In this document: in pieces, positions 1 to 8,033 of the stretch
How positions within the stretch are numbered: position 1 is the first letter of the stretch
Layout: each line of letters opens with the position of its first letter
Program-made: the position numbers and the translations under genes
Notes under the pieces: generated by a model
What the model saw: the letters and a program-made list of their open reading frames with translations, nothing else
What the model was told of the DNA's origin: nothing
Databases searched by the model: none
NCBI RefSeq assembly: GCF_019973375.1
Contig: NZ_BPTV01000002.1
Span: forward strand, 729,228-793,227
DNA from: Prevotella lacticifex
GTDB lineage: Bacteria; Bacteroidota; Bacteroidia; Bacteroidales; Bacteroidaceae
Direction: 5' to 3'
Length of the DNA: 64,000 nucleotides

Positions 1-841
1 TGCCGCCGCCACGAGGCGAAACTTCCATGATGTACTGCTTGCCGTTCGTCCCAATACGTGTCTCTATATTATAAACAGACGTCTGCATGTGGAGAAGGGT
101 GAGAAGACGCTGGAGCTCTGACTTCAGATATGCTTCTTGATCATCGGTAAAAGTAGACGGCCAAGAATAAGCAGCCGGGACATATTCATTGGTGGCATCC
201 CTGTCAAATCGCTGTGCGGAGAAAGATGTGAAGACTAGCCCGCCATCAAGAGAGAAACTGTCGCTGTCGGACGAGCACCCTTGCTTTTCGATAAACTCCT
301 CGACAATCACTCGCCCAGAGATGGAATGCTCGAAGGCATCCTCAAGGGCGGGCTTCAGGTCCTCAAACCTATCAACACGTGACACGCCCTTGCTGCCAGC
401 CGAATCCGTCGGTTTGACGATGACCGGCCAAGGATACCAGTCTTTTGCCGCAAGAGCTTCATCCATGGATCCAAAACCTTTAGCCTTAGGCACGTTGAAG
501 CCATGTTCTGTGAGGAAAGCTCGAAAACGGTCTTTGTTCTGCAAGATGCATACCGACTCATACGGGCCGAAGGAGGGTAACCCCATTTCGTTTTGAACAT
601 AGGAGGCCGTTATCACACCCGGGTCGACTGCAAACGACATGATGCCGTCAATCTTCTTCTCACGTGCAACCTTCAGTACGGCTTCTTTATCCACAATACT
701 CACATCCACATACTCATCGGAATATTTGTGCGCAATGTTATGAGGCAGATAATCACAGGTAATGACATAATATCCCTGCTGGTGTGCTGCCTCAATGACA
801 GGAAGGAGGTAGCGAAGACCTCCAAGAAAGGGCTCTTTCAT
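1..841 (-). CDS. ATP-grasp enzyme, 3' part, N-terminus replaced by IS end; runs off left edge
   Basis: The minus strand is open from the window edge up to an ATG at 841-839. It encodes an ATP-grasp ligase of the carbamoyl-phosphate-synthase-like type: an N-terminal pre-ATP-grasp region (IEAAHQQGYYVITCDYLPHN), then the ATP-binding part with PVIVKPTDSAGSKGV and, near the edge, NIETRIGTNGKQYIMEVSPR. Such enzymes join a carboxylate to an amine or thiol using ATP, and in polysaccharide loci often amidate sugars. The native start lies at 2508: codons 1-9 (MKKLMLLGG) are separated from the rest by an ISAs1-type element. The IS terminal repeat itself supplies an in-frame ATG, giving MKEPFLGGLRYLL in place of MKKLMLLGGLRYLL, so a nearly full protein could still be made. 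Whether it is expressed is unknown. The substrate cannot be read from the sequence. Confidence 0.8.
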   Translation of the reverse strand, partial: MKEPFLGGLRYLLPVIEAAHQQGYYVITCDYLPHNIAHKYSDEYVDVSIVDKEAVLKVAREKKIDGIMSFAVDPGVITASYVQNEMGLPSFGPYESVCILQNKDRFRAFLTEHGFNVPKAKGFGSMDEALAAKDWYPWPVIVKPTDSAGSKGVSRVDRFEDLKPALEDAFEHSISGRVIVEEFIEKQGCSSDSDSFSLDGGLVFTSFSAQRFDRDATNEYVPAAYSWPSTFTDDQEAYLKSELQRLLTLLHMQTSVYNIETRIGTNGKQYIMEVSPRGGG

Positions 842-2481
842 TTAAGCCGACATAGAAGACAATATGTCACAATGTAATCCGTTTAAATGAATGTGACGAT
901 AGGCACAAACGCCCGAAGGCGGTTTCTCAACCGCCAGGCTCTTAATACCTTTTGTCATATATTTTTATTTTTGAAGAGGGGGTTTATGGTATTTGTGCGA
1001 TTAGTGCACTTTGTGCCCCCTCTTCTTTTTACACTGCAAAGATACAAAATAATTAGCTAATAACCAAACAATTACGCACTTTTATCATCTCGGATGCAAC
1101 TTTTTCTTCCCTATAAGGGATTAAGAGTTTGGCGGTTGAAAAACCGCATTTGCTGAGCCGAGATTTGTTAAATTTTATCCACTCAGTACCAGATTATCGT
1201 AGGATGAACAAAGGCAACTGTAAACACAAGTTGTCCGACATGCTTCTGCTGGTTATTTTGGCCAGGGCATGCGGCTGCGAGACTCGCAAGGACATTGTGG
1301 CCTTTGGAACGATCCATTTGAGCTACTTGCAAGACCACCTCGGCATTCTTGCTAAGGGATGTCCGTCCGAGCCCACACTTTGCAGGATGGAAGGTGGAAT
1401 CGACGACATTACTTTGGCCTCTTTGGTTTCGACATTATCACGAAAATACGTGTCGGAGCATGATGGAGCAAACAGACGGCACATTGCAATTGACGGCAAG
1501 TTCATGCTGGGTACGAAAATTGGCGACGGACGCTCTCCTGATGTTGTGACTGCTTTCAGCGTGACCGACCGGTTGCCGCTTGACACTGAAATGTGTGAGG
1601 TGAAAAGCAATGAGATAAAGGCTGTGCCCAAAATCATAGAGCGGGCTGACTACATGAATGGATGCGTTATAACTGCGGATGCCATGTCGTGCCAAAGTTC
1701 TATCATCAAAGGCATCGTCGGGAAGGGAGCTGACTATCTTATTGCGCTGAAAGCCAACCAGAAAGCAGCAAGATGGTCGGTAGAGGACGCTGTGCCTACG
1801 CTGCATCCTAACGACGAATGGAAGACGGAGTGGGAACTTGCCCACGGGAGGCTGTACCAACGCCGATGCCGTGTATATTCAGACATATCCGGTATCAAGG
1901 TGCTTGAAAAATTCCTCAATGTCAAGGCTGTGATTGCCATAGACACGCATACGATTGAAAAGAAAAGCGGAACGGAACAAAAACAGACGAGGTACTATAT
2001 AACCAGTTTGGAAGAAAGGGCACAGACTTTGGATCGAATCAGCCGCATGCACTGGGGAATCGAGAACAATCTCCATTGGACGCTGGATGCAAGAATGCGC
2101 CAGGACCGCACAAAGAGAAAAGAAACAAAGTCGGCCAGAAACTTGGACTCGATCCAGAAGCTTGTTTATATCATCTACACCATAGCCTCCAAAAAGCACC
2201 TGCCAGAGACCATCAGAAAGAGGAAAGAACTCTTTAAAGTCAAGTTCTCAGCCATTGCATCTTACGCCAAGAACAGCTTGGCCTATGCTATTTCTCTTCT
2301 CAGTCTGTAGAGGTCGTTAATTTTGAGGGATATATAATAAGCCCTAAGCTACATCCAGCTTGGGTAGGGGATACTTTATCCATTGGTCATCAGACCTTTA
2401 CTACAAATAGCATTTCTGCGGTAAAGCGGAGACTGAGCAACAATCATGCCATGTCAGTCTAAATTTAAATGAAAGAACCGT
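829..2481 (+). mobile_element. ISAs1-type insertion sequence with 11-bp target duplication
   Basis: A 1653-bp element with terminal repeats of 17 bp (AGGGCTCTTTCATTTAA at 829-845; complement of 2465-2481 reads ACGGTTCTTTCATTTAA, two mismatches). It is flanked by a direct repeat ACCTCCAAGAA at 818-828 and 2482-2492. It carries one transposase gene. ISAs1 elements usually duplicate 8-10 bp, so one base or more of the 11 may be chance. The insertion splits the ATP-grasp gene after codon 9, and an intact target duplication points to a fairly recent event. A related terminal sequence recurs at 40851-40871. Confidence 0.92.
1129..2310 (+). CDS. ISAs1 family DDE transposase
   Basis: A 393-residue transposase with the N-terminal DDE_Tnp_1-associated region (DLLNFIHSVPDYRR, CKHKLSDMLLLVILARACGC) followed by the catalytic core. 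The likely DDE residues lie in HIAIDGKFMLG, CVITADAMSCQ and the block around RMHWGIENNLHWTLD. It cuts and moves the surrounding insertion sequence. The start is a TTG at 1129: the next ATG (1204) would remove the conserved LLNFIHSVPDYRR segment. About 280 bp of untranslated sequence precede the gene within the element and show no other ORF of note. The length is typical for the family and the frame is intact, so the element may be active. Confidence 0.95.
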   Translation: MAVEKPHLLSRDLLNFIHSVPDYRRMNKGNCKHKLSDMLLLVILARACGCETRKDIVAFGTIHLSYLQDHLGILAKGCPSEPTLCRMEGGIDDITLASLVSTLSRKYVSEHDGANRRHIAIDGKFMLGTKIGDGRSPDVVTAFSVTDRLPLDTEMCEVKSNEIKAVPKIIERADYMNGCVITADAMSCQSSIIKGIVGKGADYLIALKANQKAARWSVEDAVPTLHPNDEWKTEWELAHGRLYQRRCRVYSDISGIKVLEKFLNVKAVIAIDTHTIEKKSGTEQKQTRYYITSLEERAQTLDRISRMHWGIENNLHWTLDARMRQDRTKRKETKSARNLDSIQKLVYIIYTIASKKHLPETIRKRKELFKVKFSAIASYAKNSLAYAISLLSL

Positions 2482-2508
2482 ACCTCCAAGAAGCATAAGT
2501 TTCTTCAT
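2482..2508 (-). pseudogene. 5' stub of the ATP-grasp gene (first nine codons)
   Basis: Reading the minus strand from the ATG at 2508 gives MKKLMLLGG, after which the ISAs1 element begins. Removing the element and one target-repeat copy joins this stub in frame to the ATP-grasp body (LRYLLPVIEAAH). The native promoter and ribosome-binding context of the ATP-grasp gene therefore remain here, 1.6 kb away from the body. The stub starts 47 bp after the stop codon of the acyltransferase gene, which fits the original operon order. Confidence 0.88.
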
Positions 2509-2555
2509 TTGCTTGAATCACTCAATGAGCCATTCAAACAAATGAGCAGCTCACA

Positions 2556-3203
2556 TTATGGTTTATATTTTAATATCCTCGCAGGATTTCCTGCTACTAT
2601 TGCTTTATCCGATACAGGCTTCACGACAACGCTACCTGCTCCGACAAGAGCGTCTTTGCCAATATGTTTAGCCTTGCCACTGACAAGTACAGAACATTGT
2701 CCGATGAATGCTTTTGACTCGACATCTGTGTAAGCACCGACATAAGCCTTGGGTCCCATAAAGGTGTAAGGGAAAAGGTGACTGTCATGGCTGACCATCG
2801 CATGAGGCCTTAATACACACCCTTCCTCAACTGTCGCATTACTATCAATCTCACAGTAACTGTCGACCAAGACACCGCAAGGAGAAACATCAGCGAAGCG
2901 AGAGATTACTGCGGTCGGATGGATGAGGGATGGTATTACCCCCCCTCTATGAATTAAGTTCAAGCTCACTGATTGTTTTATAGCCATATCACCCATCGTC
3001 AGGCAAAAGTTCTTGTCCGTAAGGTCTTCACGAAGGAGGTCGGCGAAAGATCCTAAAATAGGAAATCCATGGTCAGTCTCTCCCGTCCGATCCTCATTAT
3101 AATGATACAGCCCGGCCACATGATAGCCACAGGCCTCTGCCAGTTCAATAAACAGCGGTGTGGCATGGCCTACGCCAAGGAGATAGATGTTGTTTGTATT
3201 CAT
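2556..3203 (-). CDS. NeuD/PglD-type sugar O/N-acyltransferase
   Basis: A 215-residue protein with the two-part layout of the NeuD/PglD family. A small Rossmann-like N-terminal domain (NIYLLGVGHATPLFIELAEA) is followed by a left-handed beta-helix of hexapeptide repeats from about residue 95 (VISRFADVSPCGVLVD onward), with the histidine expected for catalysis in MVSHDSHLF. Such enzymes transfer an acetyl group from acetyl-CoA to an amino sugar nucleotide. This fits its operon neighbours: a DegT aminotransferase upstream and an ATP-grasp enzyme directly downstream. Only 5 bp separate it from the SecB-like gene upstream. Donor and sugar are inferred from the family only. Confidence 0.85.
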   Translation of the reverse strand: MNTNNIYLLGVGHATPLFIELAEACGYHVAGLYHYNEDRTGETDHGFPILGSFADLLREDLTDKNFCLTMGDMAIKQSVSLNLIHRGGVIPSLIHPTAVISRFADVSPCGVLVDSYCEIDSNATVEEGCVLRPHAMVSHDSHLFPYTFMGPKAYVGAYTDVESKAFIGQCSVLVSGKAKHIGKDALVGAGSVVVKPVSDKAIVAGNPARILKYKP

Positions 3204-3208
3204 ATTTG

Positions 3209-3652
3209 TTATTCTGCTTGCTCACCTGCTTTAGGAAGTTCGAATACTGAATCCTTATTAATAGTTTCTACCAAATTCATTTGAGGAAGGAACAGACTCT
3301 CTATAACAGTACCTTCCGCCTTAGTCAAAATGACGCCTCTGGCTACTCCTACAGAGAAAGTCGCCATATAGCGTAAGAAGAAGACAGGAAGAGTTAGTTT
3401 GTTGTCTACTATCATTGAATCAAATGCACTTTTTTCTATTTCAAAGATCGCACTTAATTCCAATTTAAGGAACGTCGTTTCTTCCTGAAGATAACTATAC
3501 TCACTTATACAGCGAACAAGATGTTCCTTAAAGTCAACAGAGAAAGAGAATCCGGAATTCACCTTAACTTCAATGCCATTCTGAAACTTTCCCTCTTCTG
3601 ATCTGAAATTGTCTATATGAAGGAACTTAAGTTTAAAAGGTATTTTTTCCAT
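3209..3652 (-). CDS. SecB-like fold protein, third gene of the HEPN cassette
   Basis: A 147-residue protein not named with certainty. Its layout follows the export chaperone SecB: N-terminal beta strands (IPFKLKFLHIDNF), an extended strand pair ending in TFLKLELSAIFEI, which parallels the SecB stretch ending GGIFSI, then a helix and the C-terminal RGVILTKAEGTVIESLFLPQ-M-N, which parallels SecB RGTFPQLNLAPVNF. SecB-like proteins in Bacteroidota and mycobacteria can act as the chaperone of toxin-antitoxin-chaperone systems. It starts 2 bp after the stop of the 145-residue gene and is followed closely by the acyltransferase gene. The fold is inferred by eye from pattern; a profile search is needed to settle it. 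Confidence 0.55.
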   Translation of the reverse strand: MEKIPFKLKFLHIDNFRSEEGKFQNGIEVKVNSGFSFSVDFKEHLVRCISEYSYLQEETTFLKLELSAIFEIEKSAFDSMIVDNKLTLPVFFLRYMATFSVGVARGVILTKAEGTVIESLFLPQMNLVETINKDSVFELPKAGEQAE

Positions 3653-3654
3653 CT

Positions 3655-4092
3655 TTAGGCTGCTAATGAATAAAAATCATCCGAATCTCCCTTTGAGCTG
3701 TGAGCCTTGTAAGTCCATCCCGTGGTATCTTCGTATTTTTCATCAGATGAGAAAACGGAACTGAAATCAAAATTATTCTCAGTGTCCGCACTCTCTATCA
3801 CTTTATGATTATAGACATGAGTCTGATACATTTGGAAATCAAAATTGAAAACCTGGTTCATCTCATCATCTAAAAAAGTCACGGTCTCCCCATATTTATC
3901 AGAGAACAAGCCCTCGAATTCAATTGCTTTAGCTTGGAAAAGATGCGATTCATACATCGCTTTATCCTTCAACAGGACAAAGTAATCATTGTCTGCCGCA
4001 GACTGGTAGATACCAATGCTTTGGTTCACATTTGGAACATCACAAAAAAAATTGATTACAAACTTTATGATGTCATTTATTTCATCTTTCAT
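3655..4092 (-). CDS. Unknown 145-residue protein, middle gene of the HEPN cassette (antitoxin candidate)
   Basis: No family is recognised. The protein is acidic, with an alpha/beta N-terminal part (residues 1-90, including SIGIYQSAADNDYFVLL and FSDKYGETVTFLDDE) and an apparently disordered, serine/aspartate-rich C-terminal third. The last residues are DDFYSLAA. A terminal LAA resembles the SsrA-tag type signal read by ClpXP. The ATG overlaps the stop of the HEPN gene by 4 bp (ATGA) and the stop lies 2 bp before the SecB-like gene, so the three are translationally coupled. By analogy with toxin-antitoxin-chaperone operons, where the antitoxin carries an unstable chaperone-addiction tail, this could be the antitoxin. 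That is inference from position and tail only. Confidence 0.5.
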   Translation of the reverse strand: MKDEINDIIKFVINFFCDVPNVNQSIGIYQSAADNDYFVLLKDKAMYESHLFQAKAIEFEGLFSDKYGETVTFLDDEMNQVFNFDFQMYQTHVYNHKVIESADTENNFDFSSVFSSDEKYEDTTGWTYKAHSSKGDSDDFYSLAA

Positions 4093-4514
4093 AGCTGTAT
4101 ACCTTTAAGTTTACTAATAATGTTCTCGGCTACTTTTTTATCAGCCTCAGCTTGAGCATGTGAAAAGGAAGTATCCGAATAGTCTGCTTTGTGACGGGAT
4201 TCCTTAAGCGACTTCATCATTTCGGTTTCTTTAAAGAAGGCAATACCATTTTCTTGCATCTTCTCTTGAAAGAATTTTATCCAAAAATCATGAGATCCAA
4301 GGAATCTTCCTCTCTTAATACTTCTGTTATACACATAAGCATCATAGTCTGACTTTCTTTCCCGCTCATTTTTGTCAAACAGCTCATCGATCTTGTACAA
4401 TAACATTTGATAGCATGCATAATAAACACAATGTATGCTTTCCGTGTAATATTGTCCTTGTATTAGGCAAGAAGCAGCATCAATGTTATGTAAAGACTTA
4501 TCTATTAGCTCCAT
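4089..4514 (-). CDS. HEPN domain protein, first gene of the cassette
   Basis: A 141-residue, mostly helical protein with the layout of HEPN domains: an N-terminal helix (MELIDKSLHNIDAASCLI), a second helix rich in Tyr/Ala (YYTESIHCVYYACYQMLLYK) and a C-terminal helix carrying SRHKADYSD. Many HEPN proteins are metal-independent RNases using an R-x4-6-H motif, found as toxins or defence effectors. Here Arg and His stand side by side in SRHKADY, so the canonical spaced motif is not evident and nuclease activity is uncertain. It lies 52 bp downstream of the DegT gene and overlaps the next gene by ATGA. Confidence 0.65.
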   Translation of the reverse strand: MELIDKSLHNIDAASCLIQGQYYTESIHCVYYACYQMLLYKIDELFDKNERERKSDYDAYVYNRSIKRGRFLGSHDFWIKFFQEKMQENGIAFFKETEMMKSLKESRHKADYSDTSFSHAQAEADKKVAENIISKLKGIQL

Positions 4515-4566
4515 ATACCTGCTTGCAAAATTAATAATAAAATTCCATCTCTAAGGCTGAAAAACA

Positions 4567-5715
4567 TTATTTAACTATGCACTCTATCACTCTTTGCACA
4601 TCCTCGTCACTCAGCAGATGGTGCATAGGCAGGCAGATGACTGTGTCGGCCATCGTGTGGGCAGTAGGCAGATTATCGGGAGCTGCACTCTCCAGACCGC
4701 GGTAGGTGGAGAACTCACTGATAAGCGGATAGAAGTAACGGCGTCCCCAAACATTACGGTCGCGCATCTTGAAGTATAGCTCATCGCGACTCATGCCGTA
4801 TTTCTTCTCGTCGACGAAGATGGGAAAATAGCTGTAATTATGTTGCACGCCTGGCATCTCGTCGAAGAAAGTAATGCCCTCGACGTCCTTCAGCACCTCA
4901 CGGTATCTCTCGGCAGCATGACGGCGGGCAGCTATGGCCTTGTCGACTTGCTTGAGGTTGAGCAGTCCATAGGCCGAGCGTATCTCATCCATCTTACTGT
5001 TAATGCCCGGACCGACAACTGTTGTCTCGTTGGCAAAGCCGAAGTTCTTCAGATAGTCGATACGCTGCTTCATCTTAGCATCGTGCATGACCATGGCGCC
5101 ACCCTCCACGGTGTTGAACACCTTTGTAGCATGAAAGCTCAGTGTGCTCAGGTCACCGGCATTGAGGACCGACACATAGTCGCCCTCACTCTTTGAGAGC
5201 ATTTTGCTGTGGCGACTGTCTACTTTCACACCAAAGGCATGGGCAGCATCATAGATGACCCGCAGTCCGTACTTATCGGCAATGTCCTGGATGACATCGA
5301 CATCGCACGGATTGCCATAAACATGCACTGGCAGGATGGCTGTCGTGCGCGGAGTTATCGCGGCCTCCACCTTGTTCGGGTCGAGGTTTCCGGTCTTGGG
5401 GTCGATGTCGACAAAGACAGGTTTTATGCCGTTCCACCACAGCGCATGGGTAGTGGCAACGAAGCTGTATGGGGTAGTGATCACTTCGCCTGTGATACGG
5501 AGTGCCTGCAAAGCTGTAATCAGTGGCAGCGTACCATTGGTGAACAAACTGATGTAGGGTACACCAAGATACTCTGCAAGTGCTTTTTCCAACTGCTGAT
5601 GAAATTCGCCGTTGTTAGTAATCCATTGCTTATCCCAAATTTGCTTGAGATATTCATTAAAAGCTCCTAAATCCGGGAGTAGCGGAGACGTAACCTTTAT
5701 AATATCCTTATCCAT
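4567..5715 (-). CDS. DegT/DnrJ/EryC1/StrS family sugar aminotransferase
   Basis: A 382-residue PLP-dependent enzyme. Seen are the substrate/PLP region VVTTPYSF-like (EVITTPYSFVATTHA), the aspartate motif RVIYDAAHAFGV and the lysine that binds PLP in LSFHATKVFN followed by EGGAMV. Members convert a keto sugar nucleotide to an amino sugar nucleotide with glutamate as donor. Downstream in the same direction lie the HEPN cassette, a NeuD-type acyltransferase and an ATP-grasp enzyme, so an acylated or amidated amino sugar for a surface glycan is the likely product. Length is normal. The start (ATG 5715) follows a leader that contains a copy of the repeat also found ahead of the ATPase gene at 7860. 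Confidence 0.92.
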   Translation of the reverse strand: MDKDIIKVTSPLLPDLGAFNEYLKQIWDKQWITNNGEFHQQLEKALAEYLGVPYISLFTNGTLPLITALQALRITGEVITTPYSFVATTHALWWNGIKPVFVDIDPKTGNLDPNKVEAAITPRTTAILPVHVYGNPCDVDVIQDIADKYGLRVIYDAAHAFGVKVDSRHSKMLSKSEGDYVSVLNAGDLSTLSFHATKVFNTVEGGAMVMHDAKMKQRIDYLKNFGFANETTVVGPGINSKMDEIRSAYGLLNLKQVDKAIAARRHAAERYREVLKDVEGITFFDEMPGVQHNYSYFPIFVDEKKYGMSRDELYFKMRDRNVWGRRYFYPLISEFSTYRGLESAAPDNLPTAHTMADTVICLPMHHLLSDEDVQRVIECIVK

Positions 5716-6040
5716 TGTATTCTTCCTGACAAGTAGCTATCATAAGATATTCTATAGAATCAATTTTAATCCTCATTGCTATCTCATGTCCATGCTAATA
5801 GTTTTTAAACCATAAATAATTATCTCTGCGAGCGGCATGTAACCGGTGCAGGGGAGGGCTTCATGCCCTCCCTCGAAAAATGACCCAACCGATTTGGAAA
5901 AACATCACCAACGTTTTGAAATGTGACCGCCGAATTGAAAAATCGGTCGAACATTATTTGTGGAAGGGCATGAAGCCCTTCCCTGCACTGAAATATTCGT
6001 ACTGGTGGGCTAATTCAGAAACTGCTGTTTGGACCTCTGG
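5716..6040. repeat. Intergenic leader copy plus nested palindrome repeat (copy A)
   Basis: 5757-5832 nearly matches 7843-7918 and includes a decayed copy of the ATPase 5' end (minus-strand ATGAGGATTAAAATTGATTC compared with the real start ATGAGTACTAAAATTGATTC). 5846-5988 is a nested palindrome: outer arms GTGCAGGG and CCCTGCAC, inner hairpins GGAGGGCTTCATGCCCTCC and GGAAGGGCATGAAGCCCTTCC. Related copies occur near 7923-8010, 9716-9814 and 19906-19991. No gene is visible here. Confidence 0.8.
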
Positions 6041-6754
6041 TTAGGGGAGAAATACTTTAGTAACATTATTCCACAGGTAATTTTCGATCTTAGTCAGCCA
6101 ATCATTGAAATGTCTGCACCGAGTGCGGAGGGCAGTCATGCCAAGAGAAGACGTAGTTAATTTTCCGCCCTGGGGCTTGTCGTATCGGTATTTGCCAGCC
6201 AAAGCTTGGATGATGCGCTTACTCGGAGCTGTGGCAGGACTATTGTCTACAAGTTCGGTATTGCCGCCATAGTCATCCATTACGATTTTATCCAGTTGAT
6301 TCAATTCCTTTTCAGCATTTGGATACATTCTCACAAGTTCCGGAATATTGCACAGCACCAAAGCCTCAAACTCATGAAGTTGTATATATGGGATGAAATT
6401 CTGCTGGTTTACAAACTTCCCAAGTTCCTCCTCCAGACTTGTTACTTGGTCATAATCCTTGAACTGGAGCGACTTTTGATATCCTGGGAAATCATCAGGC
6501 AAGGCATAGAGATCGAACATTGTCGTAAATAAATGTCTGTCCATTCCATCGTCATGAAATTGCCTCGTCATGTTCTCCAAGTCACGCATAGCCTGTGAAA
6601 AACTGATCATTCCTCCCTTTGCACCGAGTTTCCTATTCGTAATGAGTGCCTGAGGTATCACTTGTATTCCCTTCAGGATGAGATAAGGACTTAATACATA
6701 GCTTGCAAAGACAAGTTCACTTTTGCCCTCGCAGAGGACGTGCAGATAGTTCAT
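6041..6754 (-). CDS. DUF4276 family protein (Toprim-like, partner of the ATPase)
   Basis: A 237-residue protein when started at the ATG at 6754; the open frame extends to 6787, but the 6754 ATG overlaps the ATPase stop as ATGA, the usual coupling. Family features: N-terminal strand and acidic residue LHVLCEGKSELVFASYVL, KGGMISFSQAMRDL, TTMFDLYALPDDFPG and YIQLHEFEALVL. DUF4276 proteins are thought to have a Toprim-like fold related to RloB and OLD nucleases, with acidic residues for metal binding. Together with the upstream AAA ATPase it forms a two-gene module resembling the ATPase/Toprim pairs of PARIS and AbiL phage defence. The exact system name is not certain. Confidence 0.8.
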   Translation of the reverse strand: MNYLHVLCEGKSELVFASYVLSPYLILKGIQVIPQALITNRKLGAKGGMISFSQAMRDLENMTRQFHDDGMDRHLFTTMFDLYALPDDFPGYQKSLQFKDYDQVTSLEEELGKFVNQQNFIPYIQLHEFEALVLCNIPELVRMYPNAEKELNQLDKIVMDDYGGNTELVDNSPATAPSKRIIQALAGKYRYDKPQGGKLTTSSLGMTALRTRCRHFNDWLTKIENYLWNNVTKVFLP

Positions 6755-7860
6755 AATGGCAATCCTCCGATGACATTTTTCACCCAAAGTTCACTGACGG
6801 TATAATCCTCAAGCCAGTGTTTGAGCTGCTCTGCATCGAGCCGATGGGCTACAGTGCTGTTCGTATTACGGTCTTGGTCAATAACGGTGATATCGCCCGG
6901 TTCAAAGGAGTCGATAAGCATAGGCGACTGGGTTGCGATGATAACCTGGGAATGTAGCGAGGCGTCCTTGATCATCTCTGCTAACTGGTCGATAGCGAAA
7001 GGATGCAATCCCAATTCCGGCTCATCTACAATGATTACGCTCGGCATCGTCTTTGCAGGCTGCAACAAGAGGGTGGCCAAGGCTATAAAACGAATCGTGC
7101 CATCTGAGAACTGGTCGGATGTAAACACGTAATCGTTGGCAGAAGAGTCTGTCCAGTTTAATGACACGTAGTTGTTAACCGGCTCAAGATAGAAATCACC
7201 AAACTGTGGCATGACCATCTTCACATAACTCACTATTCGGCGATAAGCCTGCTCGTAGTTGTTTTTCAAGAAATACAAAAATGCCCCAAGGTTATTTCCT
7301 TCCGACTGCAGGTACTGTGCGCCAGCTACCAGTGAAGCTTGACGCAGAGGGCCTCCCATGGAAGAGTCGTGAAACTGAAAAGCCTTGCAACGCGAGAGTA
7401 TGGTGCGCAAGACGACCCCAGTACTGTCGTTACTGTTTACAAGACCCGACTCCAGGAAATTAGACACTAATTCTTTCTTTATAGGCTTATTCTCCCCCTG
7501 GCGTTGCCAGACTATTTCCTCTTTATTAAGAATGAGTCGACCACCGGCAGCGGGAGTGAGCATGAAAGAATAGACATCTATGTCTTTACTACCGCGAAGC
7601 CTTATTGTAGCGTCAATGGATGGCGTGACCTTTGCTCCGAAATGCAGGAAAGCCTGGTTGGTCCCGTTGGTGGCAATAAAGTTTTGCAAGGTTCCCGACA
7701 TCATAAAGTTCAGCATCCTGAAGAAACTGATGATGTTGCTCTTCCCGGCACCATTGGGTCCTAACAGGATGTTTACATCGCCTAACGTAAGATGCAACGG
7801 CCGGTCCTTGGCTATTGACTTGAAGCCTGCTATTTCTATCGAATCAATTTTAGTACTCAT
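6751..7860 (-). CDS. AAA (SMC/OLD-like) ATPase, defence-type
   Basis: A 369-residue ABC/SMC-type ATPase. Walker A is in NILLGPNGAGKSNIISFFR, the signature-like segment in DQFSDGTIRFIALA, Walker B in SVIIVDEPELGLHPF and the H-loop region near QVIIATQSPMLI. It lacks a Toprim domain of its own; that role likely falls to the coupled DUF4276 protein (ATGA overlap at 6754-6751). Such pairs sense phage components and trigger an abortive nuclease response in the systems studied. The upstream 60-bp leader repeats near 5.8 kb, so the two-gene unit is bracketed by direct repeats. Confidence 0.85.
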   Translation of the reverse strand: MSTKIDSIEIAGFKSIAKDRPLHLTLGDVNILLGPNGAGKSNIISFFRMLNFMMSGTLQNFIATNGTNQAFLHFGAKVTPSIDATIRLRGSKDIDVYSFMLTPAAGGRLILNKEEIVWQRQGENKPIKKELVSNFLESGLVNSNDSTGVVLRTILSRCKAFQFHDSSMGGPLRQASLVAGAQYLQSEGNNLGAFLYFLKNNYEQAYRRIVSYVKMVMPQFGDFYLEPVNNYVSLNWTDSSANDYVFTSDQFSDGTIRFIALATLLLQPAKTMPSVIIVDEPELGLHPFAIDQLAEMIKDASLHSQVIIATQSPMLIDSFEPGDITVIDQDRNTNSTVAHRLDAEQLKHWLEDYTVSELWVKNVIGGLPL

Positions 7861-8033
7861 TGATATCTCATGTCCATGCTAATAGTTTTTAAACCATAAA
7901 TAATTATCTCTGCGAGCCGCATGTATCCAGCAGGGAAAGACTTTATGCCCTTCCACGAAAAATGACCCAACCGCTGTGGAAAAACACAAACGCTTTGACT
8001 TTGACAGGAAATCAGCAATTGACGTGAGGCACG
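7861..8033. repeat. Leader repeat and degenerate palindrome repeat (copy B)
   Basis: 7861-7918 matches 5777-5832 almost base for base and forms the leader of the ATPase gene. It is followed by a degenerate copy of the nested palindrome family (GCAGGGAAAGACTTTATGCC, then ATGACCCAACCGCTGTGGAA) lacking its right half. No gene is seen. Confidence 0.7.
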
